From Ameyamaea chiangmaiensis (GTDB lineage: Bacteria; Pseudomonadota; Alphaproteobacteria; Acetobacterales; Acetobacteraceae), in assembly GCF_025995235.1 (NCBI RefSeq), contig NZ_BAPT01000041.1, positions 19,223-83,222 of the forward strand: a stretch of 64,000 nucleotides of DNA. Direction: 5' to 3'. How positions within the stretch are numbered: position 1 is the first letter of the stretch; the number at the start of each line of letters is the position of its first letter. Shown here piece by piece: positions 9,009-15,318 of the stretch. A program made the translations under genes and the position numbers. The notes below the pieces were generated by a model that was not told where the DNA came from, made no database searches, and worked only from the letters and a program-made list of their open reading frames with translations.

Positions 9009-10174
9009 AAAGACGGGGCATCGTCGCGACGCAAGGGACCGAGCGCGGCCTGAATCCCGAACTCGCCTGGCATCGCGCCACGCGGGAACAGCAGGTTTAC
9101 ATGCCCCATCTTGCGCCCGTCACGCGCGTCGGTCTTGCCGTACAGATGGAGGGCAAGACCGGGCGTGGCAATGATCTCGCCGCACAGCGCCACGTCCGCC
9201 GGACCGATCAAATTGCGCATCACCGCGTCGGAATGGCGCCCCGGATCGACTAGCGGCAGTCCGGCGACGGCACGCACATGCATCTCGAACTGGTCGACCA
9301 GACACGCATTCATCGTCCAGTGACCGGAATTGTGAGGCCGGGGCGCGATCTCGTTGATCAGCAATGCGCCGTCGGCCGTGACAAACATTTCCACCCCGAG
9401 CAGCCCCACGAGATCAAGCCGTTCGGCGATCCTGACCGCCATGGCCCGGGCCTCCCGCGCAAGGGACGCCTCAATCCGGGCCGGGGCTATGCTGATATCG
9501 AGGATGCCGTCGCGATGGCGATTTTCGGTCGGGTCGAAGGTCACGACGTGACCATCCACGCCGCGCGCGACCATAACGCTGATTTCGCGGGCGAAATCGA
9601 CCAGCCCCTCGGCCACCAGCGGGTGCGGGCGCAGCCGGTCGAAGGCGGCATCCCGTTCGGCGTCCGAGGACGGGCGTGCCTGTCCCTTGCCGTCATAGCC
9701 CAGTCGCGTGGTTTTCAGGACGAAGGGATATCCCAGCGTCTCGGCCGCCGTGTGAAGATCGGCGCGCGTGGTGACGGCATGCCAGGGTGCCACCGGCAGG
9801 CCCGCGTCGGCCATGAAACGCTTTTCCGCAAGCCGGTCCTGGCTGATGCGCAAGATGGCACCGGCGGGCCGGACAGGCCGCTGTGAGGCCAGAAAGTCGA
9901 GACCGTCGGCACTGATGTTCTCGAACTCGAACGTCACGACGTCCACATGGTCGGCAAAATGCTTCAGCGTTTCGGTGTCGTTGAACGGCCCGATCGTCGC
10001 GTCGTTGCAGACCTGCACCGCGGGGTCGCTGCGGGAGGCCGCCAGAACGTGTGTCTGAAACCCAAGCCGGGCAGCGGCCATTGCGGACATTCGTCCGAGC
10101 TGGCCACCGCCGACAATGCCGATGCGGGCGTCCGGCGCCAGCGCGTTGGAGGCGAAGCGGGGCAGTGGGCTCAT
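8972..10174 (-). CDS. purK: N5-carboxyaminoimidazole ribonucleotide synthase
   Basis: ATP-grasp enzyme converting AIR, ATP and bicarbonate to N5-CAIR in purine synthesis. About 400 residues. It has the Rossmann start IGIVGGGQLGRM, the ATP-grasp segment VLKTTRLGYDGKGQ, and the metal/phosphate region EMFVTADG, NEIAPRPHNSGH. ATG 10174 is favoured over a longer frame because it forms an ATGA overlap with the purE stop, so purE and purK are translationally coupled. The 3' end overlaps radC on the opposite strand. Confidence 0.94.
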   Translation of the reverse strand: MSPLPRFASNALAPDARIGIVGGGQLGRMSAMAAARLGFQTHVLAASRSDPAVQVCNDATIGPFNDTETLKHFADHVDVVTFEFENISADGLDFLASQRPVRPAGAILRISQDRLAEKRFMADAGLPVAPWHAVTTRADLHTAAETLGYPFVLKTTRLGYDGKGQARPSSDAERDAAFDRLRPHPLVAEGLVDFAREISVMVARGVDGHVVTFDPTENRHRDGILDISIAPARIEASLAREARAMAVRIAERLDLVGLLGVEMFVTADGALLINEIAPRPHNSGHWTMNACLVDQFEMHVRAVAGLPLVDPGRHSDAVMRNLIGPADVALCGEIIATPGLALHLYGKTDARDGRKMGHVNLLFPRGAMPGEFGIQAALGPLRRDDAPSFQTEPEDAEAVA

Positions 10175-10734
10175 GCCGGTTCGTCCGCCACGCCCGCTGT
10201 CTGCATCGCGCGCCATGTCTCCAGCCGCGCGGCCAGTTCCGCGTCTGACAACGCCAGGATCGACGCCGCGAGCAGGCCCGCGTTCTTGGCCCCCGCCTTG
10301 CCAATGGCCAGCGTTCCGACGGGGACGCCGCCGGGCATCTGCACGATCGACAGCAGACTATCCATCCCGCTGAGCGCGTGCGACTGCACCGGCACGCCGA
10401 GTACCGGCAGGCACGTCCAGGCGGCGCACATGCCCGGCAGGTGCGCCGCCCCGCCGGCACCCGCGATGATGACCTTCAGGCCGCGCCCGGCGGCGCTGCG
10501 TGCGTAATCGGCGAGACGATCGGGCGTGCGATGGGCGGACACGATCCGGGCCTCGAACGGGATAGCGAACTCTTCCAGAATCTCGGTCGCGTGGCGCATC
10601 GTGTCCCAGTCCGACTGGCTGCCCATGATCACGCCGACGCGCGACGCATCGCCGGGCGGGGCGTCACGGCTGGTTTGCGGCACGGCGGCGGGGGCGGTCT
10701 GCAGGGGGGCGGGAGCGTCGGGATGATCGTTCAT
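10171..10734 (-). CDS. purE: N5-CAIR mutase
   Basis: Class I PurE mutase converting N5-CAIR to CAIR, acting directly after PurK. The core has the signature MGSQSDW with the nucleotide-binding loop, SAHRTPDR with the catalytic His, and AGAGGAAHLPG. The N-terminus is about 30 residues longer than usual and Pro/Ala-rich (MNDHPDAPAPLQTAP). ATG 10734 is chosen because the frame upstream has only a TTG at 10746. The gene begins 12 bases after the DUF465 stop and overlaps purK by 4 bases, so DUF465-purE-purK looks like one operon. Confidence 0.94.
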   Translation of the reverse strand: MNDHPDAPAPLQTAPAAVPQTSRDAPPGDASRVGVIMGSQSDWDTMRHATEILEEFAIPFEARIVSAHRTPDRLADYARSAAGRGLKVIIAGAGGAAHLPGMCAAWTCLPVLGVPVQSHALSGMDSLLSIVQMPGGVPVGTLAIGKAGAKNAGLLAASILALSDAELAARLETWRAMQTAGVADEPA

Positions 10735-10746
10735 GGCATCACGCAA

Positions 10747-10947
10747 TCAGGCTATACTGTCGGGGATAAGACGGCTTTCCAGCCGCATGATTTCGTCCTT
10801 GAGCAGCAGCTTGCGTTTTTTGAGGCGCTGCAGCTGCAACTGGTCGCTCAGATGTTCGGCCAAGCGTGAGATCACGGTGTCGAGGTCTCTGTGTTCGCTG
10901 CGAAGCTCATGCAGTTTACGAATCAGCGTATCGCGGTCTGTCAGCAT
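10747..10947 (-). CDS. YdcH-like DUF465 small helical protein
   Basis: A 66-residue, almost entirely helical, highly charged protein matching the DUF465/YdcH pattern: an N-terminal helix RKLHELRSEHRDLD, then LKKRKLLLKDEIMRLES with a C-terminal Pro. The function of this family is not established. The frame stays open to 11031, but ATG 10947 gives the family's normal length and N-terminus. It is the first gene of a probable operon with purE and purK. A second DUF465 gene lies divergently 224 bp away. Confidence 0.8.
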   Translation of the reverse strand: MLTDRDTLIRKLHELRSEHRDLDTVISRLAEHLSDQLQLQRLKKRKLLLKDEIMRLESRLIPDSIA

Positions 10948-11171
10948 GGCGCCTGTGTCTGTGACGTGGTGGAGCCCCGGGGTCGTCGATCGAGCCGGTG
11001 CACAGCGCGATGCGTCCAACCCCTCTAGCATACCGTGCCGCGCATTTATATCGCCCGCAAGGGATGATCCAGATGCATGGATTATCTGCGTTGCCCGGAA
11101 AAAAAAGCATGGAAACCGGGACCGGAACCTCGTTAGCCTGACCGTGTGGCAATCAGGTTACAGGAGGTCTC

Positions 11172-11342
11172 ATGTCGCGCCAGTCCCGCATCACCAGTCT
11201 TCGTGCCCGTCACCATCGCCTCGACGAACGTATCTTCGACGAAGACCACCGCCCGCTGCCCGATCAACGCGTACTCATGTGCCTCAAGCTGGAAAAGCTC
11301 AAACTCAAGGAAGAAATCGAGCGTCTCGCTGGTCAGGGCTGA
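11172..11342 (+). CDS. Second YdcH-like DUF465 protein, 56 residues
   Basis: A very short gene recovered by reading the sequence directly. The product begins MSRQSRITSLRARHHRLDER and ends with the helical segment LKLEKLKLKEEIERLAGQG. The layout (Arg/His-rich first helix with RHHRLDERI, then a Leu/Lys/Glu helix) matches DUF465/YdcH. A strong ribosome-binding site, AGGAGGT at 11162-11168, sits just before the ATG, which makes the gene convincing despite its length. Function unknown. It converges on trcR, with a 39-bp gap holding no strong terminator. Confidence 0.78.
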   Translation: MSRQSRITSLRARHHRLDERIFDEDHRPLPDQRVLMCLKLEKLKLKEEIERLAGQG

Positions 11343-11381
11343 ACCGGACGTCCCCGCCCGCTCACGGGCGGGGACAGTGGA

Positions 11382-11963
11382 TCAGTAAGCGTCGGCGTCG
11401 GTGTCCGGCAGCGGGGCAGGCACTACCGCACCCTCGCGCGTCAGGCGCTCGTTCGCGGACGTGACAGCGGCATTCAGGTCGGTCTGGCTGCACAGGCCCA
11501 AGATCACGGGATCGCGGGGCTTGATATTGGCGCTGTTCCAGTGTTGCCGGTCGCGAACCTTGGCGATGGTGTCCTTGGTCGTCCCCAGAAGCTTGATGAT
11601 CTGTGGCTCGGACAACTGCGGGTACGTCCGCAGGATGAACGCGATCGCATCGGGACGGTCGTTGCGCTTGGCCACAGGTGTGTAGCGTGCGCCCTTGGAG
11701 CGACGCGCGACGGGGCTATTCTGCGGCGCCATGCGCAGGCGAAGGTTTGAGTCCGCCTCGCAACGCTTGATTTCGCTGGCGTCGATCTGACGGTTGGCGA
11801 CGGGGTCGTAGCCTACGATGCCCTGCGCGACTTCGCCGTCGGCAATAGCCTGAACCTCCAGCGGGTGCATGCCGCAGAACTCGGCAATCTGCGTGAAGGT
11901 CAGAGCCGTCTTCTCGATCAACCAGACAGCGGTGGCTTTGGGCATCAACGGCAAGGCGGTCAT
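11382..11963 (-). CDS. trcR: TrcR/DUF1013 family cell-cycle transcriptional regulator
   Basis: DUF1013 proteins are restricted to alphaproteobacteria, and members have been named cell-cycle transcriptional regulator TrcR. The 193-residue product contains two helix-turn-helix-like segments, LTFTQIAEFCGMHPLEVQAI near residue 20-40 and LSEPQIIKLLGTTKDTIAKV near 110-130, plus the family block NIKPRDPVILGLC. ATG 11963 is chosen over the longer frame (to 12119) because the extra residues are compositionally unlike the family and AGGA lies 8 bases upstream. A 20-bp inverted repeat sits 16 bp upstream of this start. Confidence 0.85.
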   Translation of the reverse strand: MTALPLMPKATAVWLIEKTALTFTQIAEFCGMHPLEVQAIADGEVAQGIVGYDPVANRQIDASEIKRCEADSNLRLRMAPQNSPVARRSKGARYTPVAKRNDRPDAIAFILRTYPQLSEPQIIKLLGTTKDTIAKVRDRQHWNSANIKPRDPVILGLCSQTDLNAAVTSANERLTREGAVVPAPLPDTDADAY

Positions 11964-11979
11964 ATCAAATCCTGTTCTC

Positions 11980-11999
11980 GCGTATGACGTGCCATACGC
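11980..11999. promoter_or_regulatory. Inverted repeat upstream of trcR
   Basis: GCGTATG (11980-11986) and CATACGC (11993-11999) form a perfect 7-bp inverted repeat around a 6-base centre, 16 bp from the trcR start codon. It could be an operator for a dimeric regulator (possibly TrcR itself) or an RNA hairpin near the ribosome-binding site. This is seen in sequence only; function is inferred. Confidence 0.4.
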
Positions 12000-12125
12000 A
12001 GGCCGGATCGTCCCACCGTGATGTTCCCTTGGAGGGGCGTCTCGCGTGCCTGCCGGCGCGCCAAGATCATCGCCGGATATGGACGCTCGCCCCACGCAGG
12101 TCAAGGGCGCACGCCGCATGGTAGG

Positions 12126-12161
12126 AAAAAGCGGCAGGGTCGCCTCGCGACGACCCTGCCG
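12126..12161 (-). terminator. Rho-independent terminator of hsp20
   Basis: On the minus strand a perfect 11-bp stem (12151-12161 with 12132-12142) closes an 8-base loop and is followed directly by a CTTTTTCC tail (12124-12131). It lies 17 bp beyond the hsp20 stop. Confidence 0.85.
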
Positions 12162-12178
12162 TAAGGGTGCGCAAAGCC

Positions 12179-12688
12179 TCAGGCCGCCTGCGCATCGGAA
12201 ACAATGGCCTGTCCGTCCGTCGTGATCGGCGTAGACGGCTGTCCGTGCTGTTTCACGACGGACGCGCCACCCACCGTGATGTCGATCCGACGGGGGCGGG
12301 AGGCTTCGGGCACGATATGCCGAACGTCGACGCGCAGCAGGCCGTTATTGAGCGCGGCGGCATCGATCACGATATGATCGGCGAGCATGAAGCGCCGCTC
12401 GAAGGTGCGCGAGGCGATCCCGCGATGCAGCATCTCGCCGCGCGGCTCGCGTTCGGTGGCGCGGCCGACGACCGTCAGCGTGCTGTCCGAGACGGTCAGT
12501 TCGATGTCGTCCGGGGCGAAGCCCGCCACGGCCATCGTCAGCGCGTAGGTCGACTCGCCGGTCTTCTCGATATTGTAAGGGGGGTAGGACGCGGCATTGC
12601 CGGGCGTCTGAACCGCGTTGTCCACCAGTCGGGCGAGACGGTCGAAACCGATGGCGGTGCGAAAAAGGGGTGCGAAATCGTATGTCAA
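12179..12688 (-). CDS. Small heat-shock protein Hsp20/IbpA type
   Basis: ATP-independent holdase chaperone that binds unfolding proteins for later refolding by DnaK/ClpB. The 169-residue protein has the IbpA-class N-terminus (DFAPLFRTAIGFDRLARL), the alpha-crystallin domain at about 38-130 (PPYNIEKTGE, YALTMAVAGF, LTVVGR, GIASRTFERRF, NGLLRVDV) and a C-terminal tail. The start is TTG at 12688, with AGGAGG 5 bases upstream; no ATG fits. The upstream leader carries a candidate sigma-32 promoter and a ROSE-like fold, consistent with heat induction at both transcription and translation. Confidence 0.92.
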   Translation of the reverse strand: MTYDFAPLFRTAIGFDRLARLVDNAVQTPGNAASYPPYNIEKTGESTYALTMAVAGFAPDDIELTVSDSTLTVVGRATEREPRGEMLHRGIASRTFERRFMLADHIVIDAAALNNGLLRVDVRHIVPEASRPRRIDITVGGASVVKQHGQPSTPITTDGQAIVSDAQAA

Positions 12689-12693
12689 GGAAA

Positions 12694-12769
12694 CCTCCTG
12701 CCAGCAAGGTCGTGGCCGCCGCGATGGGCCGGCCGTTCTGAAGAGCCCGGACCCTTTCGGCGTCCGGAC
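12694..12769 (-). promoter_or_regulatory. Candidate ROSE-like RNA thermometer in the hsp20 leader
   Basis: Read on the minus strand, the leader forms three successive hairpins. The first (12767 to 12747) is CCGGAC/GTCCGG closed by an inner CC-GAAA-GG. The second (12734 to 12714) is GGCCG/CGGCC. The last (12708 to 12694) is CTTGCTGGCAGGAGG, in which TTGCT faces the AGGAGG ribosome-binding site. A U(U/C)GCU sequence opposite the Shine-Dalgarno in the last hairpin is the hallmark of ROSE elements upstream of alphaproteobacterial small heat-shock genes. The 3-base terminal loop is tighter than in known ROSE elements, hence moderate confidence. Confidence 0.55.
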
Positions 12770-12776
12770 ACCCCAG

Positions 12777-12805
12777 ATGTGGGAAAGCCCGCCCCTTGGT
12801 GCAAG
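12777..12805 (-). promoter_or_regulatory. Candidate RpoH (sigma-32) promoter of hsp20
   Basis: On the minus strand, CTTGCA (12805-12800) and CCACATCT (starting at 12782) are separated by 17 bases, close to the heat-shock sigma consensus CTTGAA / CCCCATNT. The expected start site near 12769 would give an 80-base leader, the right size for the thermometer below it. The -35 element falls inside the inverted repeat at 12782-12818. Confidence 0.45.
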
Positions 12806-12818
12806 GGACGGGCTTTCC
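12782..12818. repeat. Long inverted repeat between rpmE and hsp20
   Basis: A 17-bp arm (12782-12798) pairs with 12802-12818 with one position that becomes a G-U pair in the minus-strand transcript. There is no T run after it in either direction, so it is not a standard terminator. It could slow read-through from rpmE or act as an operator overlapping the hsp20 promoter. Confidence 0.5.
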
Positions 12819-12831
12819 GCAGGAGAGTCCC

Positions 12832-12855
12832 AAAAAAGCGCGACGTGAGTCGCGC
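12832..12855 (-). terminator. Rho-independent terminator of rpmE
   Basis: Minus-strand stem GCGCGAC/GTCGCGC (12855-12849 with 12844-12838), 4-base loop, followed by TTTTTTGGG (12837-12829). It starts 8 bases after the rpmE stop. Confidence 0.85.
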
Positions 12856-12862
12856 GCGGGAG

Positions 12863-13096
12863 TCAGCTCTTGGCGCCGCGGGCGCCAATGCCGGCGAAGC
12901 GCTTGTTGAACTTGGCCACCTGGCCCCCGGTGTCGATCATGCGCTGAACGCCGGTCCACGCCGGATGCGACTTCGGATCGATGTCCAGACGCAGGGTCGT
13001 GCCCTCGGTGCCCATGCACGAACGGGTCACGAATTCGGTGCCGTCCGTCATGATGATCGTGACGTTGTGGTAGTCGGGGTGGATGCCGGGCTTCAT
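12863..13096 (-). CDS. rpmE: 50S ribosomal protein L31
   Basis: Ribosomal protein L31 of 77 residues, opening MKPGIHPDYHNVTIIMTDGT, the standard L31 N-terminus, and ending in the basic KFNKRF region. Only one Cys is present (in SCMGT), so this is the form without the four-cysteine zinc site. ATG 13096 is preferred to the TTG at 13102. It is monocistronic: a good sigma-70 promoter lies upstream (13167-13195) and a terminator immediately downstream. Confidence 0.95.
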   Translation of the reverse strand: MKPGIHPDYHNVTIIMTDGTEFVTRSCMGTEGTTLRLDIDPKSHPAWTGVQRMIDTGGQVAKFNKRFAGIGARGAKS

Positions 13097-13166
13097 GCGC
13101 AACTAACCTTGATTCTGCTGGGCGTCCCGATGCCGACCGGGCGCTTTTATTGCCGATAACCGGGGG

Positions 13167-13195
13167 CGTATAACGGAGTTCGCCCTGGGGATCAA
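13167..13195 (-). promoter_or_regulatory. Sigma-70 promoter of rpmE
   Basis: Minus-strand TTGATC (13195-13190) and TATACG (13172-13167) are separated by exactly 17 bp. The transcript would begin near 13160, about 65 bases before the rpmE ATG. Confidence 0.6.
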
Positions 13196-13381
13196 CGCAT
13201 TTGCCCCCAACATGGCGCGCGCGACACGCAAAAGGCGCTGTTTCGCGCAAAAACCACTGATTCCAAGGCTGCGCGTCGCCAAAGCCGCAACCGGCCGGGC
13301 TGCCGCGTGCTATATACGCTGCGGAAGGAGGCGCCTGTCCGGCGTCTCCGTTCAGAGATCAGTGTCACACGAGAGGATTTC

Positions 13382-13849
13382 ATGGCCGAAAAAGCCCCCA
13401 AGCTTCACGCGCCCGGCTGGGTGTCGGAATTTCGCGCGTTCATCATGCGCGGCAACGTCGTCGACCTCGCCGTCGGTGTCATCATCGGCGCGGCCTTCAC
13501 CGGCATCGTCAACAGCCTGGTCAAGGACGTGTTCACGCCGGCCATCGGGCTTCTGATCGGCGGCATCGATTTCACCAATCTGTTCGTCACGCTGAAGGGC
13601 GATCACTACGCGACGCTCGCCGAGGCGCAGAAGGCCGGTGCGGTCACCCTTAACCTCGGCCTGTTCCTCAACGCCGTGATCCAGTTCCTGATCATCGCGT
13701 TCGTGATCTTCTGGGTGGTCAAGCTTCTGACCCGCATGCATGTCCGCGATGACCAAAAGCCCGCCGCGCCGCCGGCTCCGACCAAGACCGAGGTGCTGCT
13801 AACGGAAATCCGCGACATCATGGCAACGCGCACTGAGACGCGTCCCTGA
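13382..13849 (+). CDS. mscL: Large-conductance mechanosensitive channel
   Basis: Pentameric inner-membrane channel that opens under hypo-osmotic shock to release solutes. The 155-residue protein has the MscL N-terminal helix (EFRAFIMRGNVVDLAVGVIIG), first membrane helix about 25-50, a periplasmic loop, second membrane helix about 95-120 (FLNAVIQFLIIAFVIFWVV), and the charged C-terminal bundle (TEVLLTEIRDIM). The frame is open upstream to 13307, but ATG 13382 with GAGAGGA 7 bases before it matches the family start. A stretch resembling a -10 box, TATATAC at 13311, precedes it without a clear -35. Confidence 0.95.
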   Translation: MAEKAPKLHAPGWVSEFRAFIMRGNVVDLAVGVIIGAAFTGIVNSLVKDVFTPAIGLLIGGIDFTNLFVTLKGDHYATLAEAQKAGAVTLNLGLFLNAVIQFLIIAFVIFWVVKLLTRMHVRDDQKPAAPPAPTKTEVLLTEIRDIMATRTETRP

Positions 13850-13875
13850 GGTTCAGGCAGGCGGAAGGGCGGGGC

Positions 13876-13903
13876 TTGGCATGCAATTTCCCGCCCCTAT
13901 AAA
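13876..13903 (+). promoter_or_regulatory. Sigma-70-like promoter of the lipoprotein gene
   Basis: TTGGCA (13876-13881), 16-bp spacer, TATAAA (13898-13903), 35 bp before the lipoprotein start. It lies in the spacer after mscL. Confidence 0.55.
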
Positions 13904-13937
13904 CCAGCCTGACGGAATACGCGGGAGGGAGGGCCTG

Positions 13938-14324
13938 ATGAGCGGACACCTGAATGATGGTCGGCGTCGCGGCACCCAATGGCTCCTGCGTGGGGCCCTC
14001 GCGTCGCTATTCGCGCTGGGTCTGTCCGGCTGTGCGACAGCGCCAGGGATCAGGCTCGGTGAGCCTGATCAGCACACCATCATCTACACCTATCTGATGG
14101 TGCACGGCATGGCACGTGGTTACGTGATGTCCGAGCCACTGAGTCGCGACGAACTTGCCCATCTGGTCGCGGTCGACCGCAGTGCGTTGTTGGCGGTCGC
14201 CACCGAGACCGGCACACCGTCCAGTCGCAATCTGAAAGTGGCCAGTGCGGCGGTTGTCAGGCTTCTGGATCTGGTCGGGACGTCACCGGCCGGTACGGTG
14301 ACGCTAGGCGCAGGCAAGAAGTAG
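13938..14324 (+). CDS. Small putative lipoprotein of unknown function
   Basis: 128 residues. The N-terminus has basic residues (NDGRRRGTQWLLRG), a hydrophobic stretch and the lipobox LSGC at about residue 33, so it is predicted to be lipid-modified and envelope-anchored. The mature part (about 95 residues) is helical-looking with HTIIYTYLMVHGMARGYVMS and no domain I recognise. ATG 13938 is chosen because a strong GGGAGGGAGGG precedes it and the longer frame would bury the signal peptide. It has its own promoter-like element and converges on secF. Confidence 0.72.
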   Translation: MSGHLNDGRRRGTQWLLRGALASLFALGLSGCATAPGIRLGEPDQHTIIYTYLMVHGMARGYVMSEPLSRDELAHLVAVDRSALLAVATETGTPSSRNLKVASAAVVRLLDLVGTSPAGTVTLGAGKK

Positions 14325-14330
14325 ACATTT

Positions 14331-14356
14331 CGCACGCCGCGAATACGGGGTGTGCG
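14331..14356. terminator. Hairpin between the convergent lipoprotein and secF genes
   Basis: CGCACGCC (14331-14338) pairs with GGTGTGCG (14349-14356) around a 10-base loop, in the spacer where two genes converge. No T run follows on either strand, so termination is only suggested by position. Confidence 0.3.
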
Positions 14357-14371
14357 ACCCCGGCGTTTCGA

Positions 14372-15307
14372 TCAGCGACTGGCGTCGCGTCGCAGGCGCT
14401 TTTCGCCCATCAACAGCAGAAGCGGCGCTGCGATGAAGATGGACGACGACGTTCCGACCACTATACCGAACAGCATCACCCAGGCGAACCCGGACAGACT
14501 TGCGCCGCCAAACAGTGCCAGCGGCAGCGCGGCGAGAAACACTGTGGACGAGGTGCCGAGGGTCCGGTTCAGGGTCTCGTTGATCGACAGGTCGATCAGC
14601 TCGCGCAGGGGCATGGTCCGGTATTTGCGCAGGTTCTCGCGAACCCGGTCGTAGACCACCACCTTGTCGTTGGTCGAATAGCCCAGAATGGTCAGGATCG
14701 CCGCGACCATCACCAGATCGAACTCGAAATGGGTAAGCACCAGAAACCCCACGGTCTTCGTAAGGTCGAGCACCAGCGTCAGCACCGCGCTGACCGCGAA
14801 CTCCCACTCGAAGCGGATCCAGATATAGCCCAGGATCATCAGCAGGCTGAGGCCGAGCGCCAGCATGCCGTCGCGAAACAGTTCGCCCGAGACCGACGCG
14901 CCGACGGCGTCGGCCCGCAGCACCTGCGCGCCTGGCTGGGCGGCCGAGACCGCGTGGCGGACATGGTCGACCAGGGCCTGCGTCCGGGCCTCGGCACCGT
15001 CGCCGGTCGGGGTGTCCAGACGGATCAGCACGTCATCGGGGCCGCCGAACGATTGCAGGCCGGCCGCCGTGACGCCCTCCTGCGCCAAGGCGGCGCGCAG
15101 CTTGCCGAAATCGGCCGGTCCCTGCGTTCTCGCTTCCACGACGATGCCGCCGCGAAAGTCCAGGCCGAGCGTCAGGCCGGGGTAGAAAAACAGGCCGATC
15201 GACGCGAGCGACAGCACGGCGGAGGTCAGAAGGCCGGCAAAGCGGCCGCGCATGAACGCGATGCGGGTGCCGGGCCGGACGAAACGCAGAAGGGGACGAT
15301 TGAACAT
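14372..15307 (-). CDS. secF: Protein translocase subunit SecF
   Basis: Inner-membrane RND-like subunit that with SecD uses the proton motive force to pull exported proteins out of the SecYEG channel. The 311-residue protein has the first membrane helix at about 25-45 followed by LGLDFRGGIV, a periplasmic domain (50-135), and five further membrane helices with the conserved GYSTNDKVVVYDRVREN loop and RTLGTSSTVFLAALPL. It lies 11 bp downstream of secD, so the two form an operon. Confidence 0.95.
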   Translation of the reverse strand: MFNRPLLRFVRPGTRIAFMRGRFAGLLTSAVLSLASIGLFFYPGLTLGLDFRGGIVVEARTQGPADFGKLRAALAQEGVTAAGLQSFGGPDDVLIRLDTPTGDGAEARTQALVDHVRHAVSAAQPGAQVLRADAVGASVSGELFRDGMLALGLSLLMILGYIWIRFEWEFAVSAVLTLVLDLTKTVGFLVLTHFEFDLVMVAAILTILGYSTNDKVVVYDRVRENLRKYRTMPLRELIDLSINETLNRTLGTSSTVFLAALPLALFGGASLSGFAWVMLFGIVVGTSSSIFIAAPLLLLMGEKRLRRDASR

Positions 15308-15318
15308 GATGTCGTGGC

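Noticed and set aside
12689..12862. CIRCE/HrcA operator upstream of hsp20
   Set aside because: The TTAGCACTC-N9-GAGTGCTAA palindrome is absent; the inverted repeat present is unrelated in sequence.
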